Positions 6,710-14,468 of a stretch of DNA of 22,869 nucleotides are shown here, in pieces; position 1 is the stretch's first letter, and each line of letters starts with the position of its first letter. Made by a program: the position numbers and the translations under genes. Below the pieces are notes generated by a model. The model was not told the DNA's origin. It ran no database searches and saw only the letters and a list, made by a program, of their open reading frames with translations. The stretch is from positions 2,503-25,371 of the forward strand of contig DDXI01000179.1 of the NCBI GenBank assembly GCA_002347475.1, in the 5' to 3' direction. The DNA comes from Peptococcaceae bacterium UBA2264. GTDB taxonomy: Bacteria; Bacillota; Desulfitobacteriia; Desulfitobacteriales; Desulfitobacteriaceae.

Positions 6710-7198
6710 TTATTCCTCCATCTTAATTAAACTTATGATCGCCTGAGCGCTTATTCCTTCCTCCCGCCCCTCAAACCCCAAATGCTCGCTGGTTGTGGCT
6801 TTTACAGAAACAACCTCTTCCCGCACAGCCAGAATACCTGCCAGGTTATATCTCATCCCGGCAATAAAAGGAGCCAGTTTAGGTTGTTGAGCAACGATTA
6901 TGCTATCCATATTACTGACCCGATAACCCTCTGCCTTGACCAGATCCATTACCTTAGCCAATAAAAGCAGACTGGAAATATTTTTATAACCCGGATCCTG
7001 ATCGGGAAAGTGCCTGCCCAAATCACCCCGGGCTAAGGCCCCCAACAAGGCATCCATAATGGCATGTGTCAAAACATCGGCATCAGAATGCCCCAGTAAA
7101 CCACGTTCATGAGGAATGTCAACTCCCCCCAGGATCAGCCTGCGCCCTGGCGCCAAAGCATGCACATCATAGCCAATTCCTACTCTAAAACTTCTCAT
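6710..7198 (-). CDS. ispF: 2-C-methyl-D-erythritol 2,4-cyclodiphosphate synthase
   Basis: IspF converts CDP-ME 2-phosphate to the cyclic diphosphate and CMP in the MEP isoprenoid pathway. The 162 aa length is typical. Metal ligands D11, H13 (GYDVHAL) and H45 (HSDADVLTHAIMDALLGA) are present. The conserved C-terminal KATTSEHLGFEGREEGISAQ is complete. It lies downstream of ispD, its pathway neighbour, but 154 nt of GC-rich sequence separates the two instead of the usual short gap. A GGGGAA about 8 nt before ATG can serve as ribosome binding site. Confidence 0.97.
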   Translation of the reverse strand: MRSFRVGIGYDVHALAPGRRLILGGVDIPHERGLLGHSDADVLTHAIMDALLGALARGDLGRHFPDQDPGYKNISSLLLLAKVMDLVKAEGYRVSNMDSIIVAQQPKLAPFIAGMRYNLAGILAVREEVVSVKATTSEHLGFEGREEGISAQAIISLIKMEE

Positions 7199-7352
7199 CT
7201 CCCTTATTCCCCAATCCGCCTCTCTTTCTGTCCGGATCCACTCCCGTGCTGATCGCCCCCAGGGTACAGCGGCAAATGAACCCTTGCCGCGGAGTCGTCA
7301 AACGCATGGCTCTGGAACGTCGGTGAACTTACCCCGCCCCCTGACCCCCCTC
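7199..7352. repeat. GC-rich, hairpin-bearing intergenic insert between ispD and ispF (candidate dispersed repeat)
   Basis: This 154-bp gap is visibly richer in GC than its neighbours and holds no credible gene. It contains a perfect 7-bp inverted repeat GCGGCAA/TTGCCGC (7269-7275 with 7284-7290, 8-nt loop). A second stem, GACCC/GGGTC (7343-7347 with 7361-7365), runs into the end of ispD. A 64-codon open frame spans it, but it is rich in Gly/Ser/Pro and starts inside ispD. The composition and hairpins suggest an inserted repeat unit; no second copy exists in this window, so this is inference. Confidence 0.4.
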
Positions 7353-8051
7353 TTAAAGAAGGGTCTCTTTTTGCCTCATAATATGTTCGGCCAGCCATAA
7401 ATCTTGCGGGGTCGTGATTTTAAGATTCTCCCGGGAACCCTCCAAAACAGCCACCGGATAGCCAAAATGTTCCAGCAGGGAAGCATCGTCTGTCCCCTGA
7501 TAGCCTTGTTCCAAAGCCAGAGAATGCACTTTTTCCAAAAGAGCCCGCTCAAAAACCTGAGGCGTCTGAGCCGCTCGCAAGAGTCCCCGGGGCAAGGTTT
7601 CCACGACCATTCCTGTTGCCGAAACACGCTTTATAGTATCTTTTACCGGGACAGCCATAATAGCAGCCGGATTGCCTTGTGCTTCCTGTAAAAAGCAATC
7701 CAACTGCTTTAAAGTCAAAAGAGGCCTAGCCCCATCATGAACAACTACACGCTGAATTACCGAAGCAAGCGCCTTAATTCCCGCAAACACAGAGTCCTGG
7801 CGTTGGGACCCTCCCGCAACAATTGCTCTGACCTTATCAAATTGCAGCTTTTCTACAATGGCCCTAATCTGCAAAAGATCATCTTCTGCGCCCACAATCA
7901 CTATTTCGGCAACATTGCAAGAAAACTGAAACACCCTGATCGTATGAGCCAGGATCGGCAGACCGGCCAAAGTCAGGAATTGTTTGTTAACCTCTGCCCC
8001 CATCCGTTTACCTGAGCCAGCAGCAGGAATAACCACTCCCAAATCAACCAA
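7353..8051 (-). CDS. ispD: 2-C-methyl-D-erythritol 4-phosphate cytidylyltransferase
   Basis: IspD couples CTP to methylerythritol phosphate in the MEP pathway. The nucleotide-binding loop VVIPAAGSGKRMG is near the N-terminus, followed by VVHDGARPLL, AVPVKDTIKRV, RAAQTPQVFERALL and GTDDASLLE, all diagnostic. The full open frame starts at ATG 8066, but that codon has no ribosome binding site. GAGGTG lies 7 nt before TTG 8049-8051, which I chose (232 aa); ATG 8055-8057 is the alternative. All three choices overlap the end of the upstream yacL gene, so the genes are translationally linked. Confidence 0.95.
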   Translation of the reverse strand: MVDLGVVIPAAGSGKRMGAEVNKQFLTLAGLPILAHTIRVFQFSCNVAEIVIVGAEDDLLQIRAIVEKLQFDKVRAIVAGGSQRQDSVFAGIKALASVIQRVVVHDGARPLLTLKQLDCFLQEAQGNPAAIMAVPVKDTIKRVSATGMVVETLPRGLLRAAQTPQVFERALLEKVHSLALEQGYQGTDDASLLEHFGYPVAVLEGSRENLKITTPQDLWLAEHIMRQKETLL

Positions 8052-9198
8052 AGGCATCCACCTCATTAGGGGTAAAATCTACTGTCTTTTTCCCCGCTAT
8101 TGCTTTAGGTTTAGCGAAAATCATCCGTCCTGCTGCTGTCTGCAAAACACTGGTTACCAGAACAGTAATATTCTGACCGATATAGCGGCGGCCGGTGTCA
8201 ACAACAATCATCGTCCCGTCATCAAGATAAGCCACTCCTTGACCAGGCTCTTTACCTTCTTTCATGACCTGGACCTGCATTTCTTCACCAGGCAAAACAA
8301 TTGGTTTCACGGCATTAGCCAATTCGTTGATATTAAGCACCTGTACACCCTGTAGTTCTGCTACCTTGTTTAAATTATAATCATTGGTCAACAGAGGACA
8401 ACCCAAGGTTTGACCCAGACGTACCAGTTTGGAATCAACCTCCGTAATATCCTCAAAATCCTGCTCGCGTATTTCAACATTGATGACAGCCTCTTTTTGC
8501 ACCTGTTTCAAGATATCCAACCCTCTTCGGCCGCGATTCCGTTTCAGCAGATCTGAGGAATCAGCAATATGGCGCAATTCCTCCAAAACAAAACTGGGAA
8601 TAAGCAGGGTCCCCTCAATAAAACCGGTCTTCACGATGTCGGCAATCCGGCCATCGATGATCACACTGGTATCCAGAACCTTATAACCTGACAGAAGGCA
8701 GGCCTTCTGAGCCAGCTTATCTTCTTTATTTTTTTCACCCTTTTCACCCTTATCTCTTAATCTGGCAAAAAGATTAAAAAAAGACAAAACCTCTTCTTTG
8801 CGTTTCGTCCCAAGGCTTAAACCCAGATAACCTAAGACAAGGCTTAAAACCAACGATAAAAGCGGTCCAAAATATGGTATGCTAATAAATGAAAGACTGA
8901 ACAAAGCAGCTATAATAAGTCCGATTATTACCCCTATGACACCACTGAACAGCTCCTGTATCGGAATTTTCTGCAATCTGGCATCTGTCCAGCGTATCAG
9001 AACAGAGCAAGCACGCATAAGAACAGGACATATAAAAAAAGCCAACAGAGCAAAGACTGCAGCCATTCCCAACGATGACACCAGGAGTGTCGTATAGGTC
9101 CATCCCAGCTTAGAAAGAATATCCAGATGGTAATTCAGGTAGAGACCTAAACCACCGAATAAAAGTGTAATAACTACACGGAAAATACTACGAATCAT
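8044..9198 (-). CDS. yacL: YacL-type membrane-anchored PIN/TRAM domain protein
   Basis: The N-terminal about 135 residues form four hydrophobic membrane helices (roughly 5-25, 33-58, 80-105 and 108-133). Next is a basic linker (FARLRDKGEKGEKNKEDK), then a PIN nuclease domain with VLDTSVIIDGRIADI and LLTNDYNLNKVAE, whose acidic residues are the expected metal ligands. The C-terminal TRAM domain includes GQGVAYLDDGTMIVVDTG and can bind RNA. The protein is probably an RNA-processing or RNA-binding factor at the membrane; no substrate can be read from sequence. Start: GGAGG lies 7 nt before ATG 9196-9198; the GTG at 9213 overlaps the ribosome binding site. Its 384 aa and its place before ispD match B. 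subtilis yacL. Confidence 0.92.
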   Translation of the reverse strand: MIRSIFRVVITLLFGGLGLYLNYHLDILSKLGWTYTTLLVSSLGMAAVFALLAFFICPVLMRACSVLIRWTDARLQKIPIQELFSGVIGVIIGLIIAALFSLSFISIPYFGPLLSLVLSLVLGYLGLSLGTKRKEEVLSFFNLFARLRDKGEKGEKNKEDKLAQKACLLSGYKVLDTSVIIDGRIADIVKTGFIEGTLLIPSFVLEELRHIADSSDLLKRNRGRRGLDILKQVQKEAVINVEIREQDFEDITEVDSKLVRLGQTLGCPLLTNDYNLNKVAELQGVQVLNINELANAVKPIVLPGEEMQVQVMKEGKEPGQGVAYLDDGTMIVVDTGRRYIGQNITVLVTSVLQTAAGRMIFAKPKAIAGKKTVDFTPNEVDAFG

Positions 9199-9236
9199 CA
9201 TCTCACCTCCCACTTGAACTATCTAAAATCCTTTAC

Positions 9237-9266
9237 ATTATACTTTAAATTACCAATAATTATCAA
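9237..9266 (-). promoter_or_regulatory. Sigma-A-type promoter of yacL-ispD-ispF-gltX
   Basis: TTGATA (9261-9266) and TATAAT (9237-9242) are 18 bp apart on the minus strand. The GGAGG of yacL follows about 30 nt later. It serves the yacL, ispD, ispF and gltX cluster. Confidence 0.85.
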
Positions 9267-9279
9267 GCCATATCGTATC

Positions 9280-9306
9280 AACAGCAGCTATCCATGATCT
9301 GCTGTT
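9280..9306. repeat. Inverted repeat directly after carD
   Basis: AACAGCAG (9280-9287) and CTGCTGTT (9299-9306) form a perfect 8-bp stem with an 11-nt loop, beginning at the base next to the carD stop codon. No T-run follows on the minus strand, so if it ends carD transcription it is not a standard intrinsic terminator. It could also slow or protect the 3' end. Confidence 0.5.
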
Positions 9307-9783
9307 TCAGGCTAAAATCTTGTTCAGCCAGCTCCGGACATCATCTTCCTGAGATGCTTCTGCCAAAACCAGCTCACTTATCAAGATCTGACAGGCATTT
9401 TCGTACATCTTCTTTTCTCCGGTAGAAAGGCCTTTTTCTTTTTCCCTGCAGGACAAGCTGCGCACAACATCAGCAACTTCCAATATATTCCCGCTTTTGA
9501 TTTTCTCCAGGTTTGCCCGATAGCGCCTGTTCCAAGCCAGAGTTGTCGGTACATTTTCTGACTGCAGGACTGCTAAAACCGTTTCCACCTCAGACTGGTC
9601 TATAACATCGCGCAGTCCCAGGTTTCCTACACTGTTTAAAGGAACAAAAACCTTCATATTTCCAACAGGCAAATGCATCACATAATATTTTCGAATTTCT
9701 CCCAATACTTCTCTTTCCTCAATAGATTCAATAATCCCGGCACCATGCATAGGATAAACGACTTTATCTCCTACCTGAAACAT
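9307..9783 (-). CDS. CarD/CdnL-family transcriptional regulator
   Basis: This 158-aa protein begins with the RNA-polymerase-interacting domain (MFQVGDKVVYPMHGAGIIES, then KYYVMHLPVGNMKVFVPL), the Tudor-like fold shared with Mfd/TRCF. A helical C-terminal domain follows (WNRRYRANLEKIKSG, ADVVRSLSCREKEKGLSTGEKKM), which in CarD contacts promoter DNA. Relatives bind the polymerase beta subunit and stabilise open complexes at rRNA and housekeeping promoters. The start is ATG with AAGGAG 8 nt upstream. Two strong tandem promoters precede it, which suggests high or doubly controlled expression. The family name is clear; target genes here are unknown. Confidence 0.93.
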   Translation of the reverse strand: MFQVGDKVVYPMHGAGIIESIEEREVLGEIRKYYVMHLPVGNMKVFVPLNSVGNLGLRDVIDQSEVETVLAVLQSENVPTTLAWNRRYRANLEKIKSGNILEVADVVRSLSCREKEKGLSTGEKKMYENACQILISELVLAEASQEDDVRSWLNKILA

Positions 9784-9803
9784 TCAGACCACTCCTTTAA
9801 TTC

Positions 9804-9832
9804 ATTATAGCAAGTATATCAGGCGCGGTCAA
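9804..9832 (-). promoter_or_regulatory. carD promoter, gene-proximal
   Basis: TTGACC (9827-9832) and TATAAT (9804-9809) are separated by exactly 17 bp. The -10 ends 20 nt before the carD ATG, so the leader is short. Confidence 0.85.
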
Positions 9833-9841
9833 AAATTTTAT

Positions 9842-9871
9842 ATTGTATCACATGAATTTCCTATATGTCAA
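9842..9871 (-). promoter_or_regulatory. carD promoter, distal
   Basis: TTGACA (9866-9871) and TACAAT (9842-9847) are separated by 18 bp, just upstream of the proximal promoter. The downstream -35 begins 9 bp after this -10, so polymerase cannot occupy both at once. Confidence 0.8.
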
Positions 9872-9963
9872 CTTCTTCTTTTTTCATTCTTTTTTCCGCT
9901 CAGGATATTTACTGCAAGGTGTTTCCCTGTTTGTTCAGCCCAGCTAACCAGACCTATGGTTAA

Positions 9964-9993
9964 TTGACAACCCTGTCTGCTCATCGATATGAT
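9964..9993 (+). promoter_or_regulatory. Promoter of the plus-strand Cys-pair gene
   Basis: TTGACA (9964-9969) lies 18 bp from TATGAT (9988-9993). A consensus TATAAT overlaps at 9993-9998 but would need a 23-bp spacer, so the first pair is preferred. It diverges from the carD promoters; about 90 bp of AT-rich sequence with no visible operator separates them. Confidence 0.75.
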
Positions 9994-10027
9994 ATAATTA
10001 CAGTAACAGAAAGGAGTGAGAAAAGTC

Positions 10028-10420
10028 TTGAATCAGCTTACTGAAGATTTTCAAAATAAAGTCAAATCGCTTTTAATCAGACACCAAAGCATATTAGATA
10101 TATTGAGCAAGAGTCAGGAAGCCTCAGCCCGTGTCAACCGGGCAGTCATCAAATCTGTAACAAACTGCGGCTGTATAGGAATCGACGCCCACAAGAAAGT
10201 CATTCCCTCCGAAGCAACTTTATCGGATTTAAAAGACCTTTTAAATAATCACATTGATGGCCAAATCTGTGATAACTGCCGGGATATAATAATGACAGAA
10301 CTGGGTAAACAATTTTTTTATATCGCCGCTTTAGCCAATGCGCTTAATATTTCCCTGACTGATGTTATCAGCAAAGAAGAAGACATGCTTGCCACCCTCA
10401 CTGTCTTTAACCTGACCTGA
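10028..10420 (+). CDS. Uncharacterised small protein with two Cys pairs, at the usual disA position
   Basis: This protein of 130 aa has no function I can assign. It is mostly helical, with the amphipathic N-terminus FQNKVKSLLIRHQSILDIL. It has one Cys pair in TNCGCIGI and a second in QICDNCRDIIMTELGKQFFY, which together could hold a metal. Its C-terminal part, ALANALNISLTDVISKEEDM, resembles the helical tail of MazG-like NTP pyrophosphatases, but the acidic catalytic set is not obvious. Similar proteins occur in other Clostridia, possibly filed under the loose label DUF1573; that memory is uncertain. I chose TTG at 10028: the GTG at 10016 overlaps the AAGGAG ribosome binding site (10011-10016), which lies 11 nt before the TTG. 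It has its own promoter and terminator and is on the opposite strand to all neighbours. Confidence 0.8.
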   Translation: MNQLTEDFQNKVKSLLIRHQSILDILSKSQEASARVNRAVIKSVTNCGCIGIDAHKKVIPSEATLSDLKDLLNNHIDGQICDNCRDIIMTELGKQFFYIAALANALNISLTDVISKEEDMLATLTVFNLT

Positions 10421-10459
10421 ATGGGGTGGAGCATGCCAATTACCGGCCTGATAACTGAG

Positions 10460-10509
10460 AAGACAGGTTAAACAAATAACACTGGCTGTTTGTTTAACCT
10501 GTCTTTTTT
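10460..10509 (+). terminator. Strong rho-independent terminator after the Cys-pair gene
   Basis: The perfect 15-bp stem starting GACAGGTTAAAC (10462-10476 with 10489-10503) has a 12-nt loop and six T (10504-10509) on the plus strand. Read from the minus strand it follows the radA stop, so it may insulate both converging units, though the minus-side T-run is poor. Confidence 0.9.
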
Positions 10510-10513
10510 AGGA

Positions 10514-11956
10514 TCAAGGGCCTTTCTTTTGTTTCACAGAAGCTGTCCGGGCAACAGATGCAGTCCGTGCATCGAGGTGCGAGATTACCGCGCTCAAGGT
10601 GCGAAGTTCAACAATTTCAATACTTTTAAACTTCAGCAAATCCTGTAAAGCATTAACGGCAATATAGACAGTTCGAAAACCCATTCTAGCCAGTTCCCTT
10701 ATTCTGTTCTCAAGCAAGGGAACTTTTTTTAATTCTCCGGTCAGCCCCACATCGGCAATAAAAGCAATATCTGCGGGGACAGGCATATTTCTGATTGAAG
10801 ATACTATAGCCATCATTACAGCCAAATTAACAGACTGTTCCTTGAGCTGCAAGCCACCGGTAGTTTTCAGGACCACGTCTTTAGAGTATAAATCGATGCC
10901 GCCTCTTTGTTCCAGGATGGAAATCAGGGTATTGAGCTGATCTCTTCGCAAACATTCGGCTATCCGGGAAGGATAAGGTGTAAAGGATTTGGATACCAGG
11001 CTTTCTATTTCAACAATAATGGGCCGGGAGCCCTCTCTGATGACTGTCAGAGCACTCCCGGAAACACCTTCCCCCTCTTCCCTTTTCGTCATAAAGAACT
11101 CGGAAGGATTATCAATAGAGGTCATTCCGGCCTCAGTCATGGCAAAAAAGCCCATCTCCCCTGTCCCGCCGAATCTGTTCTTGGTGCACAGCAAGCCTCT
11201 CAGCTCTTCTCCGCTTTCACCGTCAATGATCAGAACTGTGTCCACCAGATGTTCCAAAGCCCTTAGACCGGCAATTTCATCATCCTTGGTCATTTGCCCA
11301 ACTATGATCACCGCTCGGGGCCTATCTGAATTTTTAGCAATTTTTACTAATTCATTAGCACATTCCATAGTCTGCAGGGGTGAACCCGGGCGGGAATTAT
11401 AGGCCTCCAGAGAAAATGTCTGGATGCTGTCAATGATTATCATTTCAGGATCGATTTCAGCAATCGCTCTGAGGACATTATCCATACTGGTATCGGCTAT
11501 TATCCAGATACTCCCGTCCATCTGACCCAGAATCCTGTCAGCCCGGCTCTTTATCTGACTCTCGCTTTCCTCGGCTGAAGCATAGAGAACTTTATAACCC
11601 TGGGAGGCAACATCGGCAGCTGCCTGCAAAAGCAGCGTGGATTTCCCCGCTCCTGGTCTGGCAGACAAGATAACTGTTGAGTCCTTGACAATTCCTCCGC
11701 CCAGAACCCTGTTAAACTCACTCAAAGCGGTTACAATCCTGTCGCTGTTGCAGGTTTCAATCTCAGATAATCTTTTGGCAGCAGCATTTTTCCTCAGAAG
11801 CGGAGAACTTTTTTTGGGTTTGGCAACGGCCTCTTCCAACGTATTCCAGGAATTACAGCCTGAGCATTTCCCGCTCCATTTGGGGCTCTCTTGCCCACAT
11901 TTGGAACAGAAATAGGCAACCTTGATCTTGATAATAACACTTCCTTCCCTGAACAC
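10514..11956 (-). CDS. radA: DNA repair protein RadA (branch-migration helicase)
   Basis: RadA (Sms) is a RecA-like, DnaB-type ATPase that processes recombination intermediates. The N-terminal zinc finger has C17, C20, C31 and C34. Walker A is PGAGKST (101-107) and Walker B MIIIDS (172-177). The family hallmark KNRFGG follows at 259-264, and a Lon-protease-like C-terminal domain (TTGGLQLKEQSVNLAVMMAI, then FIADVGLTGELKKV) lacks protease residues in this family. The length is 480 aa, slightly long because of a basic tail. The GTG at 11956 lies 19 nt after the clpC stop with AGGGATGAGG upstream. It is the last gene of the ctsR operon. Normally disA follows; here it does not. Confidence 0.97.
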   Translation of the reverse strand: MFREGSVIIKIKVAYFCSKCGQESPKWSGKCSGCNSWNTLEEAVAKPKKSSPLLRKNAAAKRLSEIETCNSDRIVTALSEFNRVLGGGIVKDSTVILSARPGAGKSTLLLQAAADVASQGYKVLYASAEESESQIKSRADRILGQMDGSIWIIADTSMDNVLRAIAEIDPEMIIIDSIQTFSLEAYNSRPGSPLQTMECANELVKIAKNSDRPRAVIIVGQMTKDDEIAGLRALEHLVDTVLIIDGESGEELRGLLCTKNRFGGTGEMGFFAMTEAGMTSIDNPSEFFMTKREEGEGVSGSALTVIREGSRPIIVEIESLVSKSFTPYPSRIAECLRRDQLNTLISILEQRGGIDLYSKDVVLKTTGGLQLKEQSVNLAVMMAIVSSIRNMPVPADIAFIADVGLTGELKKVPLLENRIRELARMGFRTVYIAVNALQDLLKFKSIEIVELRTLSAVISHLDARTASVARTASVKQKKGP

Positions 11957-11975
11957 GCCTCATCCCTGGGATAGC

Positions 11976-14438
11976 TTAAATTTTCTGATTTTCCTGGGCA
12001 GCCTTGGTAAACTTCAGTTTTCCGTCCTCAACGGATACCTTGATCTTATCTCCCAGGGCAAATACTCCCTCCAGGATTTTTTCCGATAACTCGTCTTCGA
12101 TCAGACGCTGGATCGCTCTGCGCAAAGGCCGGGCGCCAAAAGAGGGATCATTGCCCTCCTTGGCTATCAGCTCAACAGCACTTTGTTCGATCTGCAGTTC
12201 CAGTCCGAGCTCCTGCAGGCGTTTAGTGACATCTTTCAGCATAATCTCTGTTATTTTCAACAGTTCTTCCGGCTGCAGGGAATGAAATACCACAATCTCG
12301 TCCACACGGTTGAGAAATTCCGGGCGAAACATCTTTTTCAATTCCTCCATAACAGTGGAACTCATATTTTTGTATTCTGTTTCCTGATTGCGGCGGGAGG
12401 CAAAACCAAGTGCTTCCTTGCGCAGGATGGAGGCTCCTACATTAGAAGTCATGATTATGACAGCATTGCGGAAGTTTACTGTCCGGCCAGCAGTATCTGT
12501 CAGCCGTCCATCCTCCAGGACCTGGAGCAAGATATTGAAAACCTCCGGATGAGCCTTTTCTATCTCATCCAGCAGGATAACACTATACGGTTTACGCCGA
12601 ACAGCCTCGGTCAGCTGGCCGCCTTCATCATGTCCGATATAGCCGGGAGGGGCACCCACTAAACGGGAAACCGCATGCTTCTCCATATACTCAGACATAT
12701 CAATCCGGATGGAGGCATCCTCCTTGCCAAACAGAGCCTCGGCTAAAGCTCGGGCGAGCTCAGTTTTACCTACCCCGGTAGGTCCCAGAAAGATAAAGGA
12801 ACCTATGGGGCGTTTGGGATCTTTCAAGCCTGCCCTGGCCCGGCGCACGGCCCGGACAACAGCCTGGACAGCCTCATCCTGACCAATGACCCGCTGATGC
12901 AAAATTTCATCCAGATGCATGAGCCGTTCGCTCTCCTCCTGAGCCAATTTTTTCACCGGAATCCCGGTCCAGCTGGCTACAACCTGAGCGATATCATCCG
13001 GAGTCACAACCGATTTGGCCACATCCCTTTTACTCTGCCAGTTATTTCTCAGTTCAGTCAATTCGACACGCAGTTTCTGCTCCTCATCTCTGACCTGAGC
13101 AGCCTTTTCAAATTCCTGACTGAGCACGGCTTCCTCTTTTTCTTTCTTCAATCTCTCGATTTTTTCTTCCATTTCTTTTAAATCCGGTGGGGCCGTATAG
13201 CTCAGCAAACGCACTCTGGAGGCTGCCTCATCAACCAGATCGATCGCTTTATCCGGCAAATAACGATCAGCAATATAGCGATCAGATAATAGCACTGCCG
13301 CTTCAATTGAGGCATCTGTGATCTGTACCCGGTGATGGGCTTCGTAGCGGTCCCGCAAGCCGCGCAAAATGGCAATAGCCTCTTCGGTTGTCGGTTCCCC
13401 CACGGTAATCGGCTGAAAACGCCGTTCCAAAGCCGGGTCTTTTTCGATATACTTGCGATACTCATCAAGGGTAGTTGCCCCGATACACTGCAACTCTCCG
13501 CGGGCCAAAGCCGGCTTGAGAATATTTGCCGCATCGATTGCACCTTCAGCAGCTCCTGCTCCGATCAGGGTGTGGAGTTCATCAATAAAGATAATGATAT
13601 TACCATTTGTATAAATTTCTTCCATTACTTTTTTCAGGCGTTCTTCAAATTCCCCCCGGTATTTACTGCCGGCAACCATAGCCGAAAGGTCCAGGGTGAC
13701 TAATCTCTTATTATTCAAAGTCTCCGGAACCTTGTTGGCAGTAATCCGTTGAGCCAATCCTTCAGCTATAGCCGTCTTGCCTACGCCGGCATCCCCGATG
13801 AGCACAGGATTATTTTTCGTCCGCCTGCTCAGAACCTGGATAACCCGCTCAATCTCATTGTCCCTGCCAATTACAGGATCCAATTTGCCGGCGGCAGCCA
13901 TTTCCGTCAGATCCCGGCCAAATTCATCCAGAGCCGGGGTATTGCTGGCAGAGGAGTTCTTGCCCATTGGCCCGGAAGCAGAAGAAGAAGCAACATTTTC
14001 CTCAGTTTCCCCGCCTAGCAGCTGGACAACCTGTTTCCAGATCTTTTCCGGATTGACGTTGAGGTTAGCCAAAACCCTGGCGGCAATCCCTTCACCTTCC
14101 ATAATCAGCCCTAACAATAAATGTTCCGTCCCTATATAAGTGACTCCCTGACGGCGGGCTTCTTCATTAGCAAGCTCTAAAACCCGTTTTACCCGGGGAG
14201 TGAAACCGATATCACCGGAGTAGGGAGCAGTCACTCCTACAAGCTGTTCGATCTGGGTCCGGATCTTCTCCAGGTCTAACCCGATCCCTATCAGTGATTT
14301 GGAAGCAATCCCTTCTCCTTCCAGAAGCAAACCCAAAAGAATATGCTCTGTCCCTATAACCTGATGTCCCATACGTTTAGCCTCATCGCGGGCTAATACC
14401 AATACTTTCTGAGCTTTTTCCGTAAAACGACCGTTCAT
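11976..14438 (-). CDS. clpC: ATP-dependent protease unfoldase subunit ClpC
   Basis: ClpC is the Hsp100 AAA+ unfoldase that feeds substrates, including arginine-phosphorylated proteins, to ClpP. From the ATG at 14436-14438 the protein has 820 aa. It has two Clp-N repeats (about 1-145), AAA-1 with Walker A GDAGVGKT (215-222) and Walker B FIDELH (284-289), a UVR-containing middle domain (about 418-460), and AAA-2 with GPTGVGKT (552-559) and VILLDEIEKAHPE. The LGF tripeptide (677-679) is the ClpP-docking loop, so a ClpP partner elsewhere is expected. An in-frame TTG 21 nt upstream lacks a ribosome binding site, whereas GAGGGAG precedes this ATG by 5 nt. It is the fourth gene of the CtsR-controlled operon. 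Confidence 0.97.
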   Translation of the reverse strand: MNGRFTEKAQKVLVLARDEAKRMGHQVIGTEHILLGLLLEGEGIASKSLIGIGLDLEKIRTQIEQLVGVTAPYSGDIGFTPRVKRVLELANEEARRQGVTYIGTEHLLLGLIMEGEGIAARVLANLNVNPEKIWKQVVQLLGGETEENVASSSASGPMGKNSSASNTPALDEFGRDLTEMAAAGKLDPVIGRDNEIERVIQVLSRRTKNNPVLIGDAGVGKTAIAEGLAQRITANKVPETLNNKRLVTLDLSAMVAGSKYRGEFEERLKKVMEEIYTNGNIIIFIDELHTLIGAGAAEGAIDAANILKPALARGELQCIGATTLDEYRKYIEKDPALERRFQPITVGEPTTEEAIAILRGLRDRYEAHHRVQITDASIEAAVLLSDRYIADRYLPDKAIDLVDEAASRVRLLSYTAPPDLKEMEEKIERLKKEKEEAVLSQEFEKAAQVRDEEQKLRVELTELRNNWQSKRDVAKSVVTPDDIAQVVASWTGIPVKKLAQEESERLMHLDEILHQRVIGQDEAVQAVVRAVRRARAGLKDPKRPIGSFIFLGPTGVGKTELARALAEALFGKEDASIRIDMSEYMEKHAVSRLVGAPPGYIGHDEGGQLTEAVRRKPYSVILLDEIEKAHPEVFNILLQVLEDGRLTDTAGRTVNFRNAVIIMTSNVGASILRKEALGFASRRNQETEYKNMSSTVMEELKKMFRPEFLNRVDEIVVFHSLQPEELLKITEIMLKDVTKRLQELGLELQIEQSAVELIAKEGNDPSFGARPLRRAIQRLIEDELSEKILEGVFALGDKIKVSVEDGKLKFTKAAQENQKI

Positions 14439-14468
14439 AAAATCTCCCTCACTTTCCAATCCAGGAAC

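Noticed and set aside
7204..7398. A 64-codon minus-strand frame between ispD and ispF
   Set aside because: It starts inside ispD, is low in complexity (Gly/Ser/Pro rich) and covers the GC-rich hairpin element, so it is best seen as translated repeat sequence.
10016..10018. GTG at 10016 as start of the Cys-pair gene
   Set aside because: It overlaps the AAGGAG ribosome binding site itself; TTG at 10028 is the first usable start.
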